Shown here: piece by piece, positions 34,219 through 42,524 of the stretch
Layout of the letters: each line of letters opens with the position of its first letter
Numbering within the stretch: the first letter of the stretch is position 1
NCBI GenBank assembly: GCA_016929905.1
Contig: JAFGHX010000352.1
Span: forward strand, 1 to 42,575
Direction of reading: 5' to 3'
Source: Kiritimatiellia bacterium
GTDB taxonomy: Bacteria; Verrucomicrobiota; Kiritimatiellia; JAFGHX01
DNA: 42,575 nucleotides
Made by a program: the position numbers and the translations under genes
The notes under the pieces: model-generated
Told to the model about the DNA's origin: nothing
The model's database searches: none
Seen by the model: the letters and a program-made list of their open reading frames with translations, nothing else

Positions 34219-34247
34219 AGGCTAGAGCCTGCGTCACCACCCGTCAA
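34219..34247 (-). promoter_or_regulatory. Candidate promoter for the second GntR-LacI regulator
   Basis: On the minus strand TTGACG (34247-34242), 17-base spacer, TAGCCT (34224-34219). It would give a leader of about 250 bases carrying the tandem repeats and hairpin. Confidence 0.4.
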
Positions 34248-34320
34248 GCGCAAGCTCCGGCATCGCCGTATACCCATCCCCGCCTCTCACCCCGCACCCC
34301 CACCTCCCGGCCGCCGCGAC

Positions 34321-34457
34321 GGCATACTTCAGTACAATTCGGCCCTGTTCGGGCCTCTGTCGCCCTTCTCGGATCGGACGAATAGGGATATCCTTAAGGA
34401 TGACGAAGGCGGGAGTGAACGAGATGGCCTTGCCCGCTTGGAGTTTGTTACGTCAAG
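34321..34457 (+). promoter_or_regulatory. Upstream control region of the heparinase-like gene, shared with that at 26608
   Basis: GGCATACTTCAGTACAATTC (34321-34340) matches the copy at 26608 at 18 of 20 positions. TGTTACGTCAAG (34446-34457) matches 26731 at 11 of 12. GAATAGG appears at 34380. Start-codon distances are also alike (282 and 267 bases). Confidence 0.5.
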
Positions 34458-34602
34458 GTGTAAGCTGTAGCGGCATGCCTGCGCAGAAGGTTACCGCATA
34501 TCGTATTGGGCCCCGCAATCTCATTGGACATCGGCAGGATCGGTTCTTGCCCGGTGTTTCCTGCAACCGGCCGTTGGCGCCGTCACGTGAGCGGAGGAGA
34601 TT

Positions 34603-37170
34603 ATGACGCCAAGAACACTTCTGTCTTGCCTGCCCTTGACTTGCGCTTTGACTGTTGCCTGTGCCGCGGCGCCGGAGCCAAACGCTGCCGCGAGCCCGGC
34701 GCCGGCCGCTTCCGGCTGGGCCGACATGAAAGGGCAGTCCTTGCCGTTGCGCAAGGACGGGACCGTCAAGCACGCGCGTCAGAAGAACTATGAATTCATT
34801 ACGAAGACGTTCCAAGTCGATCTGGACAAGACGCCGATGGTCGAGATCCGAACGCGGGACGGGCGGACACAGTGGCGGCTGACGGGCAAGGCGGGCGCCG
34901 GCAAAGAGCGTGTCCTGGCCGACTACCAGATGGAAGGCACCTGCCGCCGGAACCTGGCCGAGCGGCTTGGCGTCGGGGGCCGCCAACCGATCACACTCAA
35001 GATCGCAACCTGGGGCTGGGGTGTCTTGAAGCCGGAGAACAGAACGTGGCTTCAGATTGTGCCCGTACGGTTCACGGCGGCCGGGCCGGAGAGCGATGCG
35101 GCGACGATGGCGCCCGACGTGCTCGCGCGGCACAACGAGATCCGGCAGCGCGCGGAGAGTATCCGGCTCGTCTCGCCCGGTCATCCGCGTCTGCGTTACC
35201 GGCAAGAGCAGGTGGGTGAACTCCGCCGCCGGGCGGAAGGCGCGTGGCGGCCGCATCTGGGGCCGATTGCCGGCGCCCTGGCGAACCTGGCGGAGTACAA
35301 GGCCAAGCCCAGGATCCGGCAGGAGGACTTGACAGGGCGAGTCAAGTATCCGCGCGGCGATACGCTCCTGAGCGTCCTCCCGCCGCAGATTCCGGATCTC
35401 GGGCCCTGCGACGGCTACGACCCGTTCGACGCCTCGACGGAACGCTCCCTGCAGTGGCACACCTTCTCCCACTGGTATATCGGTGCGGCGCTCAGCGATG
35501 ATCCCGTCTGGACCGATCAGCTTCGCGACTGGTCCCTCGCCTGGGTCCGCTCCCGGTTCTGGAAGGTGCCGGCCTACGTCTATTTCGATTTCGATACCGC
35601 CTATCCGCTCCAATGCCTGGCGCTCGGCTACGACGGCGCGTTCCGCCGCATGTCGGACGCACAGCGCCAACTCGTGCGCGATTCGATGGTGGAACTCGCG
35701 CACGGCCTGTATCTGAACGCGCTGCACGGGCACGGCTCGATCTACAACGACCTGCGCGGGAACCACACCTCCGCCACCTTCTCCGGGCTCGGCCAGGCCG
35801 GCCTGGCGCTGCTTGGCGAACATCCCGACGCGTCGCTCTGGATTGCGATCTCCGAGAAGTTCCTGCTCGATTCCTTCAACGAACACACCTCCGGCGCCTG
35901 GACCGAATCGCCCAGCTACGGCGCGTACGGCGTGCAGAACTGGCTGAAGCTGGTCGAGATGCTCGCGAACGTTACCGGGCGCGACCATTTCAAGGACCCG
36001 TTCCTCAAACGGTTCGCCGATTTCCAGCTCATGATCGCCGACTGGGAGGGCCGCGATCTGGGCTACAACGGCGGCGGGGCCGGCGAGTACTGGAACCAGT
36101 GGATCTTCTACGCGATCGCGCGCAGCTTCCGCGACCCGCACGTCCAGTGGCTCGGCAGCCGGCTGGGCGGCAGCGGCTACGGCGACGCGTTCTGGTGGGT
36201 CGACCCGGCCCTCGAGGCGCAGCGGCCGAAACCGGCGGTCACCGGCCGGCATTACGCCGACATCGGGCTCAGCGTCTGGCGCGACAGCTGGGAGGAGGAT
36301 GCCACCATCCTGCTCCACCATTGCGGGATGAAGGGCCAGCACAAAGAGCAGAACATGAACCATTTCACCCTGTTCGCGCGCGGCGCGCGCGTGCTGCGCG
36401 ACGGGCGCGGCCACGGCACGGCGGATCACAATGTCCCGATCGTGGACGGCCAGAAACAGAGCCTGTACGGACCGGGCGAGACGCTCGCGTTCCATTCGGA
36501 CGCGAACAGCGGCTATTCGCTCGGCGAGGCCAGGAAGGCGTACCCCCACTACTGCAAGAAGGTGCAGCGCCATGTTCTGTTCCTGCGCCCGGCGCTGGTT
36601 GTGATCATCGACGACATCGACGTCGGCGCCAAACCGCGCTCCATCACCTACCGCCTGAATCCGGGCGGCGACGTCTCGATGGCCGCCGACGGCAACGGGT
36701 TCCGCGTGCTCAACGAGAAGTGCCTGCTGCTCGGTGCGACCGTCGCGCCCGACGGCCAGGCGCTGCCGACCGAGCTCGTTCCGTTCAGGAGCGGATCGTC
36801 GACAAAATCGTCGGTCGAGGCGCGCCACAAGGCGCAGGGCGCAACGCGCGCGGTCACGTTCCTGGCGATCGAGGACTCGCAGAATGCGGCGGCGGAACTG
36901 ACCGTCACCGGCAACGGCTCGGCACTCGGCATTCGGGCGGCCGGCAAAACGTATGTGCTGGGGTTCGAGGGCAAGCCGATCGCCGGCGTGCAGCCGGGTA
37001 CGGATCTGTGGCTCGCCGAACTGCGCGACGGCCGGCCCGTGAAGATGATGGCGGTGGCCGACGTGGGCAAGGGGCAGAAGACCGCCGTCATCCGCGCGCC
37101 GGACGGAACCCGCCAGGCTGAAAGCGCCGTGAGCTGGGTCACGCCCGCCATGTTCGGGCGGCGGTGGTGA
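34603..37170 (+). CDS. Heparinase II/III family protein, secreted (probable uronate-polysaccharide lyase)
   Basis: 855 residues from ATG 34603, with GGAGGAG upstream. An N-terminal export signal ends in ALTVACAAAPEP, a weak lipobox. Residues about 40-170 are a beta-rich module. About 175-480 form the helical toroid (PLQCLALGYDGAFRRMSD, ALHGHGSIYNDLRGNHTSATFSG, SFNEHTSGAWTESPSYGAYG). From about 545 the heparinase II/III-like beta domain follows (YADIGLSVWRDSWEEDATILLHHCG, MNHFTLFARGARVLRDGRGHG, HVLFLRPALVVIIDDIDV). Asn/His in RGNHTSA, Tyr in SPSYGAYG and His in MNHF are the sort of residues used for catalysis in this family. A gene for a beta-helix protein follows 14 bases downstream. Confidence 0.88.
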   Translation: MTPRTLLSCLPLTCALTVACAAAPEPNAAASPAPAASGWADMKGQSLPLRKDGTVKHARQKNYEFITKTFQVDLDKTPMVEIRTRDGRTQWRLTGKAGAGKERVLADYQMEGTCRRNLAERLGVGGRQPITLKIATWGWGVLKPENRTWLQIVPVRFTAAGPESDAATMAPDVLARHNEIRQRAESIRLVSPGHPRLRYRQEQVGELRRRAEGAWRPHLGPIAGALANLAEYKAKPRIRQEDLTGRVKYPRGDTLLSVLPPQIPDLGPCDGYDPFDASTERSLQWHTFSHWYIGAALSDDPVWTDQLRDWSLAWVRSRFWKVPAYVYFDFDTAYPLQCLALGYDGAFRRMSDAQRQLVRDSMVELAHGLYLNALHGHGSIYNDLRGNHTSATFSGLGQAGLALLGEHPDASLWIAISEKFLLDSFNEHTSGAWTESPSYGAYGVQNWLKLVEMLANVTGRDHFKDPFLKRFADFQLMIADWEGRDLGYNGGGAGEYWNQWIFYAIARSFRDPHVQWLGSRLGGSGYGDAFWWVDPALEAQRPKPAVTGRHYADIGLSVWRDSWEEDATILLHHCGMKGQHKEQNMNHFTLFARGARVLRDGRGHGTADHNVPIVDGQKQSLYGPGETLAFHSDANSGYSLGEARKAYPHYCKKVQRHVLFLRPALVVIIDDIDVGAKPRSITYRLNPGGDVSMAADGNGFRVLNEKCLLLGATVAPDGQALPTELVPFRSGSSTKSSVEARHKAQGATRAVTFLAIEDSQNAAAELTVTGNGSALGIRAAGKTYVLGFEGKPIAGVQPGTDLWLAELRDGRPVKMMAVADVGKGQKTAVIRAPDGTRQAESAVSWVTPAMFGRRW

Positions 37171-37184
37171 TGGGAGGGATCAGG

Positions 37185-38726
37185 ATGACGCATAGACTTG
37201 CCGCGCGGACGATGGCTGTTGTGTGGGGTTGGCTCCTGCTCGCGACCGGCGCGCGCGCCAGGGAAATCCCCGTTCCACCGGCCGGCGACTGGTCGGCCGC
37301 GCTCAACGCGCTGCAGCCCGGCGACGTCGCGTTGCTCCAGAAAGGCCGCTACCAAGGGATCGCGCGCGTCTCGGTGAAGGGGACGGCCGCCGCGCCGATC
37401 ACGATCCGCGGCGCGGGCCCCGACGCAACCGTTCTCGACGGCGCCGGCCGGCACGGCGCGCCGCTGACCCTGGACGGGTGCGCGCACGTCGTCGTCGAGA
37501 ACCTCACCCTCGCCAACGCCTCGCCGTACGGCATCGACGGCCGAACCACCTACGACCACAGAGGCGACAAGAAGAAGTACCCCAAGAAGAAGATCTGCAA
37601 TGAGGGTGTCGTGCTGCGCGATTGCGAGCGGATCACCGTGCGGCACTGCCGCTTCGCCGATATCGCCACACGCGGCATCCTGGCCGGTAACACGGACGGC
37701 CTGCTCGTCGAAGAGAACCTGTTCGTCAACGTCGGCGACGATACGGCCGGCGGCGACGTCGGGCTCGGCGGCCGCACACGGCGCTGGACGATCCGGCATA
37801 ACCTGTTCGCCGGAAACGTCGACGGCGTCGTCTGCCACGGCGCCGGCTCCGAAGGACTCATCGAGCGGAACCTGTTCATGTTCCACAAATGGGAAGACGC
37901 GATCGACTTGAAAAAGGTCACCAAGAAGGATGACGAGGACTACTGGACAACGGTGCGCTACAATATCATCTATGCCGACCAGACCTATTTCAGCGGGGTC
38001 ACGCTCCAGAACGGGTCGCAGGGCATACGCGTCTACTACAACGCGATTCGCGGTCAGACCGGCCTGCATCGGGAGAAGAGCCAGCCCAAATGCCTCATGA
38101 TCCAGTCGCGCTCGCATACGACCGGCCGAAAAGACACCTGCAAGGATTATGTGATTGCGGGCAACTGGTTCGACGCCTTCGACCGGCCGGGCGAAGGCTC
38201 GGCCGTGAACAGCTTCCGCAACAGCCGCAATCCGGCCGATCTGGAGAGCGTGTGGATCCTGCACAATGTGATGACCGGGTTCAAAGACGCCGTGCAACTG
38301 CGCTACGGCAAGGATGTCGGCCTGTACAACAACGTGTTCGTCGGCTGCACGCCCGCGGTGAGCGTCGAGGCCAAGGGCGGCGGCAACCTCTACCGGGGCG
38401 CCGAGCCCTGGACCGGGGACTCCGCCCCCCTCGTGACGGAACATCGCGCGACAGACGCCTCTTCCGGCGCGCCGCCCGGTCCCGGTCCGGCGGCCGGGCC
38501 CCTGCCCGCGAACGCGCCGGGGACGGGCAAGGCCGTCCCCGTCAACGGGCTCAGCCCGGACTGCGGCCGCGACATCGGCATCCCGCGCGCTATCCGGATC
38601 GCCGGCGCGACCTTCCCGTTCGAACCGTTCGACGAGCTGGAAGCCTCGATCCTGCACAGGCTCGAAAAACACTTCTCGCGCGAACAGATCAAGCCGTGCA
38701 TGGACATCGGGAAGCGTCCGTATTAG
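37185..38726 (+). CDS. Secreted right-handed beta-helix protein (chondroitinase-B/pectate-lyase-like)
   Basis: 513 residues. ATG 37185 is chosen because GGGAGGG lies about 8 bases upstream and a signal peptide follows at once (MAVVWGWLLLATGARA). The N-terminal region PAGDWSAALNALQPGDVALLQKGRYQG with ITIRGAGPDATVLDG is the standard opening of chondroitinase-B-type helices. Coils continue with ITVRHCRFADIATRGILAGN, LLVEENLFVNVGDD, WTIRHNLFAGNVDGVVCHG, LIERNLFMFHKWEDAIDL and VWILHNVMTGFKDAVQLRYG. A basic loop (RGDKKKYPKKK) interrupts the helix near 130. A proline/glycine linker (PPGPGPAAGPLPANAPG) near 430 leads to a short C-terminal part. Likely co-transcribed with the heparinase-like gene; the two may act on one polymer. 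Substrate unproven. Confidence 0.86.
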   Translation: MTHRLAARTMAVVWGWLLLATGARAREIPVPPAGDWSAALNALQPGDVALLQKGRYQGIARVSVKGTAAAPITIRGAGPDATVLDGAGRHGAPLTLDGCAHVVVENLTLANASPYGIDGRTTYDHRGDKKKYPKKKICNEGVVLRDCERITVRHCRFADIATRGILAGNTDGLLVEENLFVNVGDDTAGGDVGLGGRTRRWTIRHNLFAGNVDGVVCHGAGSEGLIERNLFMFHKWEDAIDLKKVTKKDDEDYWTTVRYNIIYADQTYFSGVTLQNGSQGIRVYYNAIRGQTGLHREKSQPKCLMIQSRSHTTGRKDTCKDYVIAGNWFDAFDRPGEGSAVNSFRNSRNPADLESVWILHNVMTGFKDAVQLRYGKDVGLYNNVFVGCTPAVSVEAKGGGNLYRGAEPWTGDSAPLVTEHRATDASSGAPPGPGPAAGPLPANAPGTGKAVPVNGLSPDCGRDIGIPRAIRIAGATFPFEPFDELEASILHRLEKHFSREQIKPCMDIGKRPY

Positions 38727-38823
38727 CGATCGAGACTGTTGCATTCTCCCCCATTCTATGTTACTCCTACCCGCATCGGCCTTCATCAACGCAGCCCACT
38801 CCGGGCGAGGAGGCATTGGCCGG

Positions 38824-40146
38824 ATGGCGGCATCGGCAGACAGTGCGCATGTGCGGACGGACGACGCGGACCTCCGCGCCCTGATCGGGCATCGTGAAGC
38901 GATCCAGGCCGACGATATCCTCGACAACGCCTACCGCCGCTTCTCGCAGCACACCTTCGAATACATGGCCGTGCTGGACGGCACGCGCATGATCGGGCTG
39001 GTCGGGCGCAGCCAGATCGGGATGCTGTTCGGCGCGGAGTCCGGCCGCGCCCTGTTCCTCAAGCGCAGGGTCCGGGAATACATGCTCGCCGAGTTCATGG
39101 CCGTCACCACGGCCTCCAATGTCGCGGCGGTGCTCGACGCCGTGTTCCGGCGCAATCCCCGCTTCTTCTACGATGACGTCGCGCTCCTCGCCGATGACGG
39201 GGCGTTCCTGGGCCTGATCTTCGTCTACACGCTCGTCCAGTTGCAGAACGCGCTGCTGTCGGAGAATATCCGGCGGCTGCGGCAGACGAACGAGGAGATC
39301 GACCAACAGAAGCAGGAGATGGAAACCGACCTTTCCCTGGCGCGCGAGCTCCAGATGGCGATGCTGCCGCAGCGCTATCCGATGCGCCAGGGGCTCGATC
39401 CGGTCTCCGGCTCCTCGCTCTCGCTCGTGCACCGGTACCGGCCCGCGGGGAAGGTCGGCGGCGATTTCTTTCAGGTGCTGCGGCTGTCCGAGAGCACGGT
39501 GGGCGTGTTTGTGTGCGATGTGATGGGACACGGCGTGCGCGCCGCCATGGTGACCGCCATGCTGCGCGCGCTGCTGGAAGAACTCAAGCGCGTCGCCGGC
39601 GTGCCCGGCGAGTTCCTCACGCAGGTGAACCGCGATCTCCAGGCCATGTTGCGCCAATCCGGCAGCCCCCAATTCGCCACCGTCTTCTATCTCGTCGCCG
39701 ATCTGGCCGCCGATTGCTTCCGGTTCGCCTGCGCCGGCCACCCGCCCCCGCTGAGGTCGAACCGCGCGGACGCCGCGGTCGAACGGCTCCGCGGCGAGCA
39801 GGATACCACCCATCCGCCGCTCGGCCTGCTCGAAGACGTCGCCTATCGCACGCATGAAGCGCCCATGCGGCCCGGGGACCGGGTCATCCTGTTCACCGAC
39901 GGCATCACCGAGGCAACGAACAACGCGCAGGAGGAGTTCGGCGAACAGCGGCTCATGGAACTGGTCCGCCGGCACGCGGACCTGCCCGCACCCGCGTTGC
40001 TCGACCGCGCGATCGAGGAGGCGCGCCTGTTCGCCGCCGACGGCACCTTCACCGACGACGTCTGCCTCGTCGCCCTCGAGGTCGCCCCGGCCGCAAGCGA
40101 AACCGGCGCCTCCGCCCCCGATCTCGCCGCCTCCCGGCAGGCGTGA
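38824..40146 (+). CDS. CBS-domain SpoIIE/PP2C-type serine phosphatase
   Basis: 440 residues from ATG 38824, with GGAGG upstream at 10-11 bases; ATG 38758 is in frame but has no ribosome-binding site. Residues about 25-140 are a pair of CBS-like motifs (YMAVLDGTRMIGLVGRSQI, ALLADDGAFLGLIFVYTL). A coiled coil follows (NIRRLRQTNEEIDQQKQEME). The SpoIIE phosphatase domain covers about 190-420, with metal-binding aspartates in AGKVGGDFFQVL, VGVFVCDVMGHGVRAAMVTA, RPGDRVILFTDGITEA and DGTFTDDVCLVALEV. In this family the enzyme dephosphorylates anti-sigma antagonist proteins in partner switching. No anti-sigma kinase or STAS protein is adjacent, so the target lies elsewhere. Confidence 0.92.
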   Translation: MAASADSAHVRTDDADLRALIGHREAIQADDILDNAYRRFSQHTFEYMAVLDGTRMIGLVGRSQIGMLFGAESGRALFLKRRVREYMLAEFMAVTTASNVAAVLDAVFRRNPRFFYDDVALLADDGAFLGLIFVYTLVQLQNALLSENIRRLRQTNEEIDQQKQEMETDLSLARELQMAMLPQRYPMRQGLDPVSGSSLSLVHRYRPAGKVGGDFFQVLRLSESTVGVFVCDVMGHGVRAAMVTAMLRALLEELKRVAGVPGEFLTQVNRDLQAMLRQSGSPQFATVFYLVADLAADCFRFACAGHPPPLRSNRADAAVERLRGEQDTTHPPLGLLEDVAYRTHEAPMRPGDRVILFTDGITEATNNAQEEFGEQRLMELVRRHADLPAPALLDRAIEEARLFAADGTFTDDVCLVALEVAPAASETGASAPDLAASRQA

Positions 40147-40164
40147 AACGTGAACCGCGAGGAT

Positions 40165-40179
40165 TGCGACGGCGTCGCA
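40165..40179. terminator. Short hairpin between convergent phosphatase and AraC genes
   Basis: TGCGAC (40165-40170), loop GGC, GTCGCA (40174-40179), in a 40-base gap. No T-run. Possible bidirectional terminator. Confidence 0.35.
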
Positions 40180-40186
40180 CTCCCCA

Positions 40187-41002
40187 TCAAGGCGCACCCG
40201 CCTGCCGGTACCCGCGCGGACTCAGGCCCATGTGCTTCTTGAACAGACGCGAGAAGTAGTACACGTCGCTGAACCCGCATTCGCGCCCGACCTGCGTCAC
40301 GTTCAAGTCCGCGTTGCGCAAGAGTTCCCCGGCATGGTCCAGCCGGATCCGGATCGCCAACGCCACCGGCGACGTCCCGAAATGCCGGCGGAAGCCCCGG
40401 CACAGATGCGACTTCGAAAGCGCACAGCTCGCCGCCAATTCGTCCAGCGTGAAACCGTCGCGATAGTGAGTCTCCACAAACTGGCGCGCGCGCAGAAACG
40501 CCGCCGGCACGCGCGGGCCCGTCCCCCGGCACTCGCGCCGTATGCCGCGCATCCAGACCCGAAACAGGTCCAACACCGTGCGCGGGTCCGCACCGCGCGG
40601 GTGGTTCAACTCACGATGAATGCCCAGCAGATGACGCTCGTTCTCCGCGTGACTGCGGAAGACCAGCGGCGTCATCACCGGCAGGTCCGCCTCCGCCACC
40701 GCCGGGCCCACTTCCGTCCCCCCGCACCGGATCCACGACCGCACCCAACGACTGCCCGCGGCCCCGTGCCCCAGCGGCTGGCGCGGCGGACAGATCACCA
40801 TCGTGCCGGGCGGCACTTGCGTCCACCCTCCCGCCGCCCTCACCGCCAACCTGTCGTAGAACATGAAAATGAACCACCACCGCACGCCTTCCGCGATGTC
40901 CACCGGTAGCGTCATGCCCAGCCGATACCCGATTACGTGCACGCTGAAGCGGCCATCCCGCCCCGCTTCACTCTCATCGAATACGGCCCTGAACGACTCC
41001 AT
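40187..41002 (-). CDS. AraC-family transcriptional regulator
   Basis: 271 residues from ATG 41002; TTG 41020 is in frame just upstream but lies inside the operator-like repeat. Residues about 10-120 form a cupin-like ligand-binding domain (GVRWWFIFMFYDRLAVRAAGGW, VPPGTMVICPPRQPLGHG). About 165-268 form the double helix-turn-helix (FTLDELAASCALSKSHLCRGF, FGTSPVALAIRIRLDHAGELL, NVTQVGRECGFSDVYYFSRLF, GLSPRGYR). It is divergent to the sulfatase gene, with 138 bases between start codons, so it is a good candidate for sugar-dependent control of that gene. The effector is unknown. Confidence 0.93.
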   Translation of the reverse strand: MESFRAVFDESEAGRDGRFSVHVIGYRLGMTLPVDIAEGVRWWFIFMFYDRLAVRAAGGWTQVPPGTMVICPPRQPLGHGAAGSRWVRSWIRCGGTEVGPAVAEADLPVMTPLVFRSHAENERHLLGIHRELNHPRGADPRTVLDLFRVWMRGIRRECRGTGPRVPAAFLRARQFVETHYRDGFTLDELAASCALSKSHLCRGFRRHFGTSPVALAIRIRLDHAGELLRNADLNVTQVGRECGFSDVYYFSRLFKKHMGLSPRGYRQAGAP

Positions 41003-41010
41003 GATGATAA

Positions 41011-41128
41011 TATTGTGCAAAAGATCGGCACAATCGTCAATTCCTGATACGGGTAAGCCAGACTACGATATTCAGCGCATGACAGGAAAGCTAACGAACG
41101 AGCCAACGGCAGGTATTATGCAAAAGAG
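41011..41128. promoter_or_regulatory. Candidate AraC binding sites and sulfatase promoter
   Basis: TATTGTGCAAAAGAT (41011-41025) and TATTATGCAAAAGAG (41114-41128) are direct copies matching at 13 of 15 positions. The first is also half of a dyad ATTGTGC/GCACAAT (41012-41018, 41028-41034). The second holds TATTAT (41114-41119), a possible -10 for the sulfatase gene. Paired direct repeats about 100 bases apart are the usual arrangement for AraC-type loops. Confidence 0.5.
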
Positions 41129-41140
41129 TGGGGGAGGCCA

Positions 41141-42493
41141 ATGCCCGACGCGCGACCGAACATCCTCTTCATCATGACCGACCAGCAGTCGGCGACGATG
41201 CTGAGCTGCGCCGGGAACCGCTGGCTTGCGACGCCGGCACTGGACGCCCTTTGCGCCGGCGGCTTGCGCTTCGAATGCGCCTACGCGACGAACCCGGTCT
41301 GCGTGCCGAGCCGGTTCAGCCTGCAGACGGGCCGGATGCCGAGTGCGATCGGCATGACGCACAATGAATCGCCCGTGACCGTGCCCGACTGGATGCTGGC
41401 CCGCACGCTCGGCCGGACGCTTCAAGACGCGGGCTACCATACGGCCTACGCCGGCAAGACGCACCTGCCCCGGCCGCTGGAGTCGCGCGTGCGCGGGGAC
41501 GACTACGCGTTCCTGACCGGCAACGCCCGCGACGGCTGTGCCGACGCGTGCGTCGAATTCCTGAAGCGAGCGCACCGCGCGCCCTGGTTCCTGTTCGCCT
41601 CGTTCGTCAACCCGCACGACGTCTGCCACATGGCCATCAACGCGCATGCGGCCGCCACGGGTGGGAAGGGGCACGGCAACTTCGACTCGGCCAGTTGCGA
41701 GGCCGTGCTGGACCGTGCGCGCGCGACCGGCGACCTGGATGCCTTCGTTCAGCAGTACGCGCCGCCCTTGCCGCCGAACTTCGAGATCCCCGCGCGCGAG
41801 CCCGACGCCGTCGCCGGGACCTACCTCGCCGCGCGCGCTTTCCGGCGGTTCGCCCGGGAGCACTGGACCGAAACCGACTGGCGCCTGCACCGGTGGCTCT
41901 ACTGCCGGCTCACCGAGCGCGTCGATGCCAAGATCGGCCGCGTGCTGGCTCAACTTCGGGAGTCGGGGTTGGAGGAGAGCACGCTGGTTGTCTTCACCAG
42001 CGACCACGGCGACCACGACGCCGCGCACCGGCTCGAGCACAAGAGCATTCCATACGAAGAAGCCGCGCGCGTGCCGTTCATCATGCGACTGCCGGGCGCG
42101 ATACCCGCCGGGGAAGTCGAGGCCGAGCATCTGGTTTCCAACGGACTCGATCTGCTGCCGACTCTATGCGATTACGCCGGGACGGCCGTACCCGACGGAC
42201 TCCCCGGCGCGAGCCTGCGACCGCTCGCCGAGCGCCGGCCGGTCTGGGAATGGCGCGAGCGCCTGGCCGTGGAGAGCCAGTTCGGGCAAATGCTGCGCAG
42301 CCGCCACCACAAGTACTTCGTCTATGACTCCGGCGAGAATCGGGAAATGCTCGTCGATCTGCGCAGCGATCCGGGCGAAACGGCGAACCTGGCGGCCCGT
42401 CCGGAATACTCTGCCGAGCTGGATCGCCACCGCGAGCTGCTGAACGCATGGGTGCACGAGGACTCCGTTCAGCCGCAGCCTGCTCTTCCTTAG
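41141..42493 (+). CDS. Formylglycine-dependent sulfatase
   Basis: 450 residues from ATG 41141, with GGGGGAGG upstream. The sulfatase fold starts at once (RPNILFIMTDQQSATML), with metal ligands in TDQQ. The modification site is C54 in CVPSR, the C-x-P-x-R form that a formylglycine-generating enzyme converts. The second motif region is AGKTHLP, and the second metal pair is in TSDHGDHD near 288, followed by HKSIPYEEAARVPFI. No signal peptide is visible, unlike many PVC sulfatases, so it either acts in the cytoplasm or on imported sugars. The divergent AraC gene and neighbouring polysaccharide genes suggest desulfation of a sulfated glycan product. The substrate is not predictable by eye. Confidence 0.93.
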   Translation: MPDARPNILFIMTDQQSATMLSCAGNRWLATPALDALCAGGLRFECAYATNPVCVPSRFSLQTGRMPSAIGMTHNESPVTVPDWMLARTLGRTLQDAGYHTAYAGKTHLPRPLESRVRGDDYAFLTGNARDGCADACVEFLKRAHRAPWFLFASFVNPHDVCHMAINAHAAATGGKGHGNFDSASCEAVLDRARATGDLDAFVQQYAPPLPPNFEIPAREPDAVAGTYLAARAFRRFAREHWTETDWRLHRWLYCRLTERVDAKIGRVLAQLRESGLEESTLVVFTSDHGDHDAAHRLEHKSIPYEEAARVPFIMRLPGAIPAGEVEAEHLVSNGLDLLPTLCDYAGTAVPDGLPGASLRPLAERRPVWEWRERLAVESQFGQMLRSRHHKYFVYDSGENREMLVDLRSDPGETANLAARPEYSAELDRHRELLNAWVHEDSVQPQPALP

Positions 42494-42512
42494 TACTGCC
42501 TTTCGCAAATAC

Positions 42513-42524
42513 GCTAACGTTAGC
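42513..42524. promoter_or_regulatory. Perfect 12-base palindrome after the sulfatase gene
   Basis: GCTAACGTTAGC at 42513-42524, 20 bases after the stop. No T-run. It may be an operator for a gene beyond the window. Nothing else is seen in 42525-42575. Confidence 0.35.
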
